This document shows, piece by piece, positions 1 to 5,477 of a stretch of DNA of 6,105 nucleotides. The first letter of the stretch is position 1. Each line of letters begins with the position of its first letter. The notes under the pieces were generated by a model that did no database searches, had not been told where the DNA came from, and saw nothing but the letters and a program-made list of their open reading frames with translations. The translations under genes were made by a program, and so were the position numbers. This stretch comes from Sphingomonas sp. (GTDB taxonomy: Bacteria > Pseudomonadota > Alphaproteobacteria > Sphingomonadales > Sphingomonadaceae), in the NCBI GenBank assembly GCA_013812805.1, contig JACCSV010000088.1, forward strand, positions 1 through 6,105, read 5' to 3'.

Positions 1-1385
1 TAGCCGAGGGCGGCGCGACCTATAACGCCATGGTTCTGGCGAACGAAGGCCGGGTGCTTGGCCGAACGCTCAAGCGCGAGCTGCCCAATTACGGCACCTT
101 CGATGAAAAGCGGGTGTTCACGCCGGGGCCAATGCCGGAGCCGATCGAGTTCAACGGGGTGAAGCTGGGCGTGCCCGTGTGCGAGGACATCTGGCTGCAG
201 CCGGTGTGTGCGCATCTGGCGCAGGCCGGGGCCGAGCTGATGCTGGTCCCCAATGGCAGCCCCTACGAGCTCGACAAGGACGATTCGCGTCAGAAGCTGG
301 TGCGCTCGCGCGTAACGACGCTCGGCTTGCCCCTCGTCTACCTCAACCGCGTCGGCGGGCAGGACGAGATCGTCTTCGACGGCTCGTCCTTTGTCATGCA
401 CCCGGACGGCGAAGTGGTGGTGCAGATGCCCGACTGGGAAGAAGCGCTGCTGGTCACCGAGTGGGGGCGGGCGGCCGGCGGCTGGCGCTGCTCAACGCGG
501 CAGGCGCACGCGCTCGATCCCTATCCGGAGGACATCTACCAGGCGATGATCCTGGGCCTACGCGATTACGTGCGGCGCAACGGTTTCCCGGGCGTGATCC
601 TCGGCCTGTCCGGCGGCATCGACAGCGCGCTGTCGGCCGCCGTGGCGGTCGACGCGCTGGGTGCCGACAAGGTGTGGGGCGTGATGATGCCGTCGAAATA
701 TACCAGCTGCGAGAGCCTCGAGGATGCGCAAGAGAATGCGCGGCTCCTGGAGTGCCGCCATGACGTCATCCCGATCGTCCCCGCCGTTTCCGCACTCGAC
801 CAGATGTTGCCCGACCTCAGTGGCCTCGCCGCGGAGAACGTCCAGGCCCGGCTGCGGATGGTGACGCTGATGGCGCTGTCCAACGCGCAAGGCCACATGC
901 TTCTGACGACGGGAAACAAGAGTGAAATGAGCGTCGGCTACGCGACCCTCTACGGCGACATGGCGGGCGGCTATTCGGTGCTGAAGGACGCGTACAAGAC
1001 GACCGTGTTCGCGCTGGCGCGCTGGCGAAACCGGGTGAAGCCGCAGGGAGGGCTCGGCCCAGACGGTCCCGCGATGCCGGAGCGGATCATCACCAAGCCG
1101 CCCTCCGCCGAGCTTCGACCGGATCAGAAGGACGAGGATTCGCTTCCGTCTTACTCGCTGCTCGACCGGATCCTCGAAGGGCTGGTGGACAAGGAAATGT
1201 CGGTCAAGGAAGTGGCGCTGGCGAGCGGGGCGGACATCGCCTTGGTCGCCCACATCGAGGCGAAGCTGCTCCGCGCCGAATACAAGCGGCGGCAGGCGCC
1301 ACCCGGAGTGAAGATCGGCAGCCGCAACTTCGGCCGCGATCGGCGCTATCCGATCAGCAACTTCTTCCACACGGGCCCACGATGA
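1..1385 (+). CDS. nadE: Glutamine-dependent NAD+ synthetase, 3' part (5' end outside window)
   Basis: Converts deamido-NAD+ to NAD+ in the cytoplasm, using ATP and ammonia released from glutamine; this is the last step of NAD+ synthesis. The reading frame is open from base 3, so the gene starts upstream and the ATG at 30 is internal. What remains of the N-terminal nitrilase-type glutaminase domain includes KRELPNYGTFDEKR (bases 72-113), whose first Lys fits the catalytic lysine, and GVPVCEDIW, whose Cys (180-182) fits the nucleophile. The third triad residue, a Glu, would lie before the window. The C-terminal ATP-pyrophosphatase synthetase domain carries LGLSGGIDSALSAAV, with SGGIDS at 609-626, then TTGNKSEMSVGYATLYGD and PPSAELRPDQKDEDSLP. 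The visible 460 codons match the C-terminal four-fifths of a protein normally around 550 aa. The stop overlaps the gltX start (ATGA), which suggests one transcript. Function is very well supported; only the start is unseen. Confidence 0.97.
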   Translation, partial: AEGGATYNAMVLANEGRVLGRTLKRELPNYGTFDEKRVFTPGPMPEPIEFNGVKLGVPVCEDIWLQPVCAHLAQAGAELMLVPNGSPYELDKDDSRQKLVRSRVTTLGLPLVYLNRVGGQDEIVFDGSSFVMHPDGEVVVQMPDWEEALLVTEWGRAAGGWRCSTRQAHALDPYPEDIYQAMILGLRDYVRRNGFPGVILGLSGGIDSALSAAVAVDALGADKVWGVMMPSKYTSCESLEDAQENARLLECRHDVIPIVPAVSALDQMLPDLSGLAAENVQARLRMVTLMALSNAQGHMLLTTGNKSEMSVGYATLYGDMAGGYSVLKDAYKTTVFALARWRNRVKPQGGLGPDGPAMPERIITKPPSAELRPDQKDEDSLPSYSLLDRILEGLVDKEMSVKEVALASGADIALVAHIEAKLLRAEYKRRQAPPGVKIGSRNFGRDRRYPISNFFHTGPR

Positions 1386-2701
1386 GCGTCGTCACCCGCT
1401 TCGCGCCGTCGCCGACCGGGCGGCTGCATGTTGGCAACATCCGCGCCGCGCTGCACAACGCGCTGTACGCGCTCAAGCACGGCGGGCGGTTTCTGCTGCG
1501 GATCGACGATACCGACCGCGAGCGATCGCGCGCCGAGTTCGACCAGGCGCTCCGCGACGATCTCGGCTGGCTGGGGTTGGAGCCGGACGCGGTGATGCGC
1601 CAGTCGGAGCGCTTCGGCCTGTACGACGGCGAATTCGAGCGGTTGAGGGCGGCGGGGCGCGTCTATGCCTGCTTCGAGACGCCCGACGAGCTCGAGCTTC
1701 GCCGCAAGGTGCTGCTCGGGCGCGGGCTGCCGCCGGTCTACGAGCGCAAGCCGGACGACTCTTCGACACCAGAAGGCCGGCCGCCGCACTGGCGGTTCCG
1801 GCTCGATCACGGATCGCCGATCGTGTGGGATGATCTGATCCGCGGCGAGCAGAAATTCGACCCCAAGCTGCTTTCGGACCCGGTGGTCCGGCGCGAGGAC
1901 GGCAGCTGGCTGTACCTTCTGCCGAGCGTCATCGACGACATCGACCTTGGCATCACCCATGTCGTGCGCGGCGAGGACCATGTCTCCAACAGCGCCGTGC
2001 AAATCCAGATGTTCGAGGCGCTGGGCAGCAGTCCGCCGGCCTTCGCACACGAAGCCTTGCTGGTCGCGGCCGAGGGCAAATTGTCGAAGCGGCTCGGCGC
2101 CACGGGGGTCGAGGATGTGCGCGGCGCCGGGCTGGAGCCAATGGCGTTGCTGTCGGTACTGGCGCGGATCGGCACTTCGCAGCCAGTGGAGCCGGCGGGC
2201 AGCCTCGACGAGCTGGCTCGCGACTTCGACTTCGCCCATTTCGGCCGCGCCCCGGCGCATTTCGACCTGCACGACGTGGAGCTGATCAACGCCAGGCTGG
2301 TCCACGGGCTCGACTTCGATCGGGTGCAAGAGCGGCTGCCAGATGGCGCGACGGAGGCCGACTGGCTGCTGATCCGCGCCAACCTCACGCGCGTCGAGGA
2401 ATTCGGGGACTGGATCGCGGTTCTCGATGGCGAAGTCGACGCGCCCGAGCTTACCCACGACGAGCGGCTGGTGGCGCGGGAGGGGGCCGCGGCGGCGGCC
2501 ACCATCGACTGGTCGGGCGAGCCGTGGCGGCAGCTGACCGACGCCGTCAAAGCCGCGACCGGTCAGAAGGGGCGGGCGCTGTTCCACCCGTTGCGGGTCG
2601 CGATCACCGGCCGCGAGAGCGGCCCCGAAATGGCCAGGCTTGTCGAGCGGATCGGCCAGCACAGGGTCGTCGCCCGCCTCGAAGCGGCAGCTCACCGTTA
2701 A
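1382..2701 (+). CDS. gltX: Glutamyl-tRNA synthetase, short alphaproteobacterial type
   Basis: Class I aminoacyl-tRNA synthetase that charges tRNA with glutamate, 439 aa. The Rossmann-fold catalytic domain opens with RFAPSPTGRLHVGNIRAAL (residues 6-24), where HVGN (16-19) is the HIGH signature. LLRIDDTDRERS follows at 38-49, VVRGEDHVSNS at 194-204, and the second ATP signature KLSKR at 233-237. From about residue 300 an all-helical region fits the anticodon-binding domain, ending in TGQKGRALFHPLRVAITGRE (393-412), a typical GltX C-terminal motif. This C-terminal half excludes GluQ-RS, the truncated tRNA-modifying paralogue. About 440 aa fits the shorter of two GltX types often found together in alphaproteobacteria, the other being nearer 470-480 aa. 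Whether this copy prefers tRNA-Glu or tRNA-Gln cannot be told here. The start is set by the 4-base ATGA overlap with nadE; no clear Shine-Dalgarno precedes it, so translational coupling is likely. Confidence 0.96.
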   Translation: MSVVTRFAPSPTGRLHVGNIRAALHNALYALKHGGRFLLRIDDTDRERSRAEFDQALRDDLGWLGLEPDAVMRQSERFGLYDGEFERLRAAGRVYACFETPDELELRRKVLLGRGLPPVYERKPDDSSTPEGRPPHWRFRLDHGSPIVWDDLIRGEQKFDPKLLSDPVVRREDGSWLYLLPSVIDDIDLGITHVVRGEDHVSNSAVQIQMFEALGSSPPAFAHEALLVAAEGKLSKRLGATGVEDVRGAGLEPMALLSVLARIGTSQPVEPAGSLDELARDFDFAHFGRAPAHFDLHDVELINARLVHGLDFDRVQERLPDGATEADWLLIRANLTRVEEFGDWIAVLDGEVDAPELTHDERLVAREGAAAAATIDWSGEPWRQLTDAVKAATGQKGRALFHPLRVAITGRESGPEMARLVERIGQHRVVARLEAAAHR

Positions 2702-2727
2702 ATTCGAAGAGAAACAAGCCAGTTACC

Positions 2728-2756
2728 TTGCAACTAACTATGTAATGTTGTAACAT
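2728..2756 (+). promoter_or_regulatory. Candidate sigma-70-type promoter of tonB
   Basis: TTGCAA (2728-2733) and TAACAT (2751-2756) are separated by 17 bases, the best spacing for a housekeeping promoter. They lie in a distinctly AT-rich gap between gltX and tonB in otherwise GC-rich DNA. Transcription would start near 2763, giving a 5' leader of about 24 bases. The -35 matches TTGACA at four of six positions; the -10 matches TATAAT at four of six. This is a sequence prediction only. Confidence 0.55.
2745..2756. promoter_or_regulatory. Candidate operator: inverted repeat over the tonB -10 box
   Basis: ATGTT-GT-AACAT is a 5-bp inverted repeat around a 2-base centre, and its right arm coincides with the predicted -10 box. 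A dimeric repressor bound here would block the promoter. The core resembles the TGTTATAACA-like sites of the Fur-family zinc regulator Zur, which would suit a TonB energising metal uptake, but that match is from memory and imperfect in the centre. A looser inverted pair, TTGCAAC (2728-2734) and GTTGTAA (2747-2753), spans the whole promoter. Confidence 0.4.
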
Positions 2757-2773
2757 CTGCTCGACTCGTGATG

Positions 2774-2779
2774 AAGGAG
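2774..2779 (+). promoter_or_regulatory. Ribosome binding site of tonB
   Basis: AAGGAG ends 7 bases before the ATG at 2787. It is the only strong Shine-Dalgarno in the window and fixes the tonB start. An upstream ATG at 2771 is in another frame and overlaps this site. Confidence 0.85.
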
Positions 2780-2786
2780 TTGAGCA

Positions 2787-3455
2787 ATGGCAACCTATGT
2801 TCCAGTCCCTGCTTTCGCCGAACGGAAGCCTTACCCGCGCGCCCTCATCGTCATCGTCGCCGGCCACGCCGCGCTGATTGCGGCGGTAATGATGGCGAAG
2901 ATGGACTTGCCGCAGACCATGATCCCGGCGGTCACCAAGGTCGAGCTGATCCCCGCGCCGACCGACCCGCCGCCGAACCCGCCCGAGCCAAGGCCGGCCC
3001 GGGAGCCTGCCAAGTCCGTCATCGACCGGCCCGTCGCTTTGGTGCCCGTCCCCCTGGACCCCGGCCCGGCGGTGGACGTGACGCCGGTCCCGGTGCCTCA
3101 GCCGGGGCCGCTCGCGGGCGCATCGACACTGCCGCAGCCACCGGTGGCCGTCGTGCCAACGCCGCTGCCGGTCCGCACCGGCCCGCGCTTTGCGACCCCC
3201 GACTCGCGCCTTCGGCCGCCCTACCCGCCGCACAAGCTGCGCAGCGGCGGCGAAGCGGCCCTGCGCCTGAGGCTGAGCATCGATGCGCGGGGGCGAGTGA
3301 CGGCGGTCGAACCCGTCGGCGATGCCGACCCGGCGTTCCTCGGGGCGGCGCGCCGCCACCTTGTCGCCCACTGGCGCTACCAGCCGGCGACGGAGGGCGG
3401 TCGGCCAATTGCCTCATCGACGGTCATCACCCTGCACTTCCGGCTCGACGACTGA
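2787..3455 (+). CDS. tonB: TonB energy transducer
   Basis: Inner-membrane-anchored, periplasm-spanning protein of 222 aa that passes proton-motive energy from ExbB-ExbD to TonB-dependent outer-membrane receptors. Residues 19-38 form one hydrophobic signal-anchor after a basic stretch. His27 within it sits where the functionally important membrane His of E. coli TonB lies. Residues 52-132 are rich in Pro, Val and Ala (for example DPPPNPPEPRP), the usual extended periplasmic linker. The C-terminal TonB domain covers about 138-222: RPPYPPHKLRSGGEAALRLR contains the conserved Tyr-Pro, then a Gly-Arg-Val turn, and WRYQPATEGGRPI near 196-208. Length is normal. No exbB or exbD is visible, so these partners must be encoded elsewhere. 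The gene seems to have its own promoter and strong Shine-Dalgarno. It is confidently a TonB-family protein; which receptors it serves is unknown, and genomes like this often carry several paralogues. Confidence 0.92.
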   Translation: MATYVPVPAFAERKPYPRALIVIVAGHAALIAAVMMAKMDLPQTMIPAVTKVELIPAPTDPPPNPPEPRPAREPAKSVIDRPVALVPVPLDPGPAVDVTPVPVPQPGPLAGASTLPQPPVAVVPTPLPVRTGPRFATPDSRLRPPYPPHKLRSGGEAALRLRLSIDARGRVTAVEPVGDADPAFLGAARRHLVAHWRYQPATEGGRPIASSTVITLHFRLDD

Positions 3456-3484
3456 GGCGACTGGCGGCGGCGACTGCTAGCGCT

Positions 3485-3490
3485 TATCTT
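3485..3490 (+). promoter_or_regulatory. Candidate -10 box for a leaderless transcript of the 3498 gene
   Basis: TATCTT ends 7 bases before the ATG at 3498, so transcription would begin at or beside the start codon. No Shine-Dalgarno sequence is visible, which agrees with leaderless translation. The -35 region (around 3461-3467, CTGGCGG) is a weak match, so read-through from tonB, 42 bases upstream, remains an alternative or addition. Confidence 0.35.
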
Positions 3491-3497
3491 CAATGCC

Positions 3498-3818
3498 ATG
3501 TCCTGGTATCCGCGCCCCGTCGGCCCCCGCGCCGCCTTCAAGGACCTTGCCGCCTTCCTGCGCCAGCGCAGCCGCGAGCAGGTCATTGGGCTGGCCCTGT
3601 CGCTGCTGGTGACCTCGATCCTGGTCATCGAGTTCCTGGTCGATTCCAAGATCAATACGGCGCCGGCGCCACAGGTGATCTACGTCGAAACCTACAACGC
3701 CAACCGCACCGACGCGGAGATCATCGCCGACCAGCAAAAGAGCCAGGCGGAGCGCGAGGCGATTCGCGCCGAGCGGCAACGCCAGTTCCAGAAGCTCGAG
3801 AACCGGTTCGGCATGTGA
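3498..3818 (+). CDS. Small one-pass membrane protein of unknown function, ahead of ribD
   Basis: I do not recognise a named family. The 106-aa product has a basic N-terminal part (1-28, with FKDLAAFLRQRSREQ), one strongly hydrophobic segment at 29-48, then a polar tail. The positive-inside rule puts the N terminus in the cytoplasm and the tail in the periplasm. Residues 59-68 (QVIYVETYNA) look like a short beta segment. From about 71 to 103 the tail is highly charged with regular hydrophobic spacing (IIADQQKSQAEREAIRAERQ), suggesting a helix or short coiled coil. There is no signal-peptidase or lipoprotein site. Its stop overlaps the GTG start of ribD by four bases (GTGA), so the two are probably translationally coupled, but nothing in the protein points to flavin chemistry. 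Codon use matches the neighbours and no other frame offers a better candidate, so the gene looks real. Confidence 0.8.
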   Translation: MSWYPRPVGPRAAFKDLAAFLRQRSREQVIGLALSLLVTSILVIEFLVDSKINTAPAPQVIYVETYNANRTDAEIIADQQKSQAEREAIRAERQRQFQKLENRFGM

Positions 3819-4807
3819 GCCGCGCCGGGGGAGCGCTCGACCGCCGCTTCATGGCTCAGGCGATCGCGCTTGGCGAAGCGGCGCGCGGAACGACTGCGCC
3901 CAACCCCAACGTCGGCTGCTTGATCGTTGCGCCGGATGGCGCGGTCGTCGGACGCGGCGCGACTGCTTCGGGCGGGCGGCCCCATGCCGAGGCCGTCGCT
4001 CTGCAGCAGGCGGGTGAGCTCGCCACGGGTGCCACCGTCTATGTCACGCTCGAACCCTGCGCCCATGTGAGCGAGCGCGGGCCAGCGTGCGCCGACCTGC
4101 TGGCGGCGGCAAAGCCGGCGCGGGTGGTGGTCGCGCTCAAGGATCCGGACCCGCGAACGTCCGGCAAGGGCATCAAGCGGCTGCGCGACTCGGGTGTGGA
4201 GGTCAAGGTCGGCACAGGCCGCGCGGCCGCGGCGCAATCGATCGCCGGATATTTGACCAGGATGAAGCTCGGCCGGCCGCGGATCACCTTGAAGCTGGCG
4301 CTGTCGATCGACGGCAAGATTGCGCTCCCGTCGGGCGAATCCAAATGGATCACCGCCGAGGATGCGCGGGCCAGCGTCCATCTTGAACGGGCGCGAAGCG
4401 ACATGATCCTGGTTGGGCGCGGTACCTATCTCGCCGACCAGCCGCGGCTCGACGTTCGGCTTCCGGGCCTCGAGGAGCGCTCGCCGCGCCGCGCGCTCCT
4501 GACTCGCGGCGAGACGGTGGACGGCTGGGAAATCCTTCGCTCTCCGGAGGACGTGCACCGGCTTCATGACGTCAACGACCTGCTGGTCGAGGGCGGCTCG
4601 GCGACCGCGACCGCCTTCCTCACCGCCGATCTCGTCGACCGGATCCTGATCTACCGCGCCCCGATCATCGTCGGCGAAGGCAAGTCGTCGTTCGGCTATG
4701 TCGGGCTCGACGCCATCGCCGACGCCCATGGGCGCTGGCGAATTGCCGACGAGCGCCGCCTCGGCCCCGATCGGCTCGAAGTTTACGAGCGGGTCCGCGA
4801 GGGCTAG
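3815..4807 (+). CDS. ribD: Bifunctional riboflavin biosynthesis deaminase/reductase RibD
   Basis: Catalyses steps two and three of riboflavin synthesis: deamination of the diaminopyrimidine ribosylamino-phosphate, then NADPH-dependent reduction of its ribose. I choose GTG at 3815 (GTGA overlap with the preceding stop), giving 330 aa and placing RFMAQAIALGEAARG at 11-25, where RibD proteins normally begin. The frame stays open upstream to 2768, but that stretch lies over tonB and the small membrane gene and has no RibD similarity. ATG at 3851 would remove the start of the first helix. The deaminase domain (about 11-145) has APNPNVGCLIV, the zinc/proton-shuttle HAE at 57-59, and zinc cysteines 82 and 92 in PCAHVSERGPAC. 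The reductase domain (about 153-327) has LALSIDGKIA, SGESKWIT, ILVGRGTYLADQPRLDVR and LLVEGGSATATAFL. At 330 aa it is shorter than the usual 360-370; the middle of the reductase (about 228-255) appears compact. The zinc loop also differs from the common form. Confidence 0.95.
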   Translation: MSRAGGALDRRFMAQAIALGEAARGTTAPNPNVGCLIVAPDGAVVGRGATASGGRPHAEAVALQQAGELATGATVYVTLEPCAHVSERGPACADLLAAAKPARVVVALKDPDPRTSGKGIKRLRDSGVEVKVGTGRAAAAQSIAGYLTRMKLGRPRITLKLALSIDGKIALPSGESKWITAEDARASVHLERARSDMILVGRGTYLADQPRLDVRLPGLEERSPRRALLTRGETVDGWEILRSPEDVHRLHDVNDLLVEGGSATATAFLTADLVDRILIYRAPIIVGEGKSSFGYVGLDAIADAHGRWRIADERRLGPDRLEVYERVREG

Positions 4808-4816
4808 GCGGCGGCG

Positions 4817-5425
4817 ATGTTCACCGGGCTCGTCACCGACGTCGGCACCGTCCGCAGCGCCGAGCAGCGCGCCGACCTGCGGCTGACCGTTGCCTGCGGG
4901 TACGACATGGCCAGCGTCGATCTCGGCGCGTCGATCGCCTGTTCGGGCGTCTGCCTGACCGTTGTCGACAAGGGCGACGACTGGTTCGCGGTCGACGTTT
5001 CGGTGGAGACGCTGTCGCGCACCGCACCCGGGCTGTGGCGCGAGGGCGCGCGGCTCAACCTCGAGCGGCCGTTGCGCGTCGGTGACGAGCTTGGCGGGCA
5101 TTTCGTCACGGGGCACATCGATTGCATCGGCGAAGTTGTCGGCGTTTGCCCCGAGGGCGGGTCGACTCGCATCGGAATAAAAGTCCCAGGCGAATATGCG
5201 CCGCTGATTGCGCCCAAGGGCTCGATCACGCTCGACGGCGTGTCGCTGACAGCGAACGAGGTGCGGCAGGCAGAGGACGGAACCACGCATTTTTCGGTCA
5301 ACCTCATCCCTCACACCGCCAGCTGCACGAGCTTCAGCGACATGGCGGTCGGGCGACAGCTCAATGTCGAAGTCGACGTTCATGCTCGCTATCTTCTGCG
5401 AATGGTCGACTCCCGCACACACTAG
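4817..5425 (+). CDS. ribE: Riboflavin synthase, alpha chain
   Basis: Catalyses the last step of riboflavin synthesis, dismutating two molecules of 6,7-dimethyl-8-ribityllumazine into riboflavin and the pyrimidinedione, as a cytoplasmic trimer. The 202-aa product has the family's two similar beta-barrels. Barrel one (1 to about 90) starts with the diagnostic MFTGLV and has SIACSGVCLTVV (39-50). Barrel two (about 94-190) has GGHFVTGHIDCIGEV (93-107), KGSITLDGVSLTANEV (134-149), FSVNLIPHTASCTSF (159-173) and NVEVDVHARYLLRM near the C terminus. Length is typical. The start lies 9 bases after the ribD stop, with only a weak AGG upstream, so it is probably co-translated with ribD. The gene is called ribE in E. 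coli-style naming and ribC in some others; it is not the lumazine synthase, which is not visible in this window. Confidence 0.96.
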   Translation: MFTGLVTDVGTVRSAEQRADLRLTVACGYDMASVDLGASIACSGVCLTVVDKGDDWFAVDVSVETLSRTAPGLWREGARLNLERPLRVGDELGGHFVTGHIDCIGEVVGVCPEGGSTRIGIKVPGEYAPLIAPKGSITLDGVSLTANEVRQAEDGTTHFSVNLIPHTASCTSFSDMAVGRQLNVEVDVHARYLLRMVDSRTH

Positions 5426-5440
5426 GAACATTGTTGTTCC
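5425..5440. repeat. Short inverted repeat just after ribE
   Basis: GGAACA-TTGT-TGTTCC has 6-bp perfect arms and a 4-base loop, starting on the last base of the ribE stop codon. As RNA it could form a small hairpin, but no U-tract follows, so it is not a convincing intrinsic terminator. It shares ACATTG (5428-5433) with the palindrome 24 bases downstream (5452-5457), so it may be a weaker second site for the same binding protein. Confidence 0.4.
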
Positions 5441-5448
5441 CGCTTTCA

Positions 5449-5466
5449 ATCACATTGCAATGTGAT
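5449..5466. promoter_or_regulatory. Perfect 18-bp palindrome upstream of ribB, candidate operator
   Basis: ATCACATTGCAATGTGAT is identical to its reverse complement over all 18 bases. It ends 11 bases before the ribB ATG and overlaps a candidate -10 box. With no loop bases it makes a poor hairpin but a good site for a symmetric DNA-binding dimer. The obvious candidate is the helix-turn-helix-like N-terminal region of RibB itself. That pairing is an inference from position; the symmetry is seen directly. Confidence 0.65.
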
Positions 5467-5468
5467 AT
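5463..5468 (+). promoter_or_regulatory. Candidate -10 box of ribB
   Basis: TGATAT ends 9 bases before the ATG at 5478, placing a transcription start at or very near the start codon. No Shine-Dalgarno is visible, consistent with a leaderless or nearly leaderless mRNA. No convincing -35 lies 16-18 bases upstream. The local AT-richness in GC-rich DNA supports a promoter here, in addition to possible read-through from ribE. Confidence 0.4.
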
Positions 5469-5477
5469 GCCGCCGCC

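Noticed and set aside
558..1370. 270-codon minus-strand open frame opposite nadE
   Set aside because: It is antisense to a conserved synthetase domain, is His/Arg-rich and has no family features.
1346..2695. 449-codon open frame on the minus strand
   Set aside because: It is antisense to gltX almost end to end, with biased composition, no recognisable motif and no promoter seen; it is a shadow of gltX.
2768..3814. Long in-frame extension upstream of ribD that would give a 679-aa protein
   Set aside because: It overlaps tonB and the small membrane gene in another frame, is low-complexity Arg/Ala/Pro-rich, and shows no RibD similarity. GTG at 3815 gives a normal RibD N terminus.
5426..5439. 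LexA (SOS) box, from GAAC and GTTC in the ribE-ribB gap
   Set aside because: The alphaproteobacterial LexA site is a direct repeat, GTTC-N7-GTTC. Here the arms are inverted and 6 bases apart, and the neighbouring genes are not SOS genes.
5425..5440. Intrinsic terminator after ribE
   Set aside because: The stem has only six pairs, half of them A-U, and no U-tract follows.
3692..5449. 585-codon open frame on the minus strand
   Set aside because: It lies opposite ribD and ribE. GC-rich coding DNA often leaves the complementary frame open. The translation is Arg/Asp/Ala-rich with no recognisable domain.
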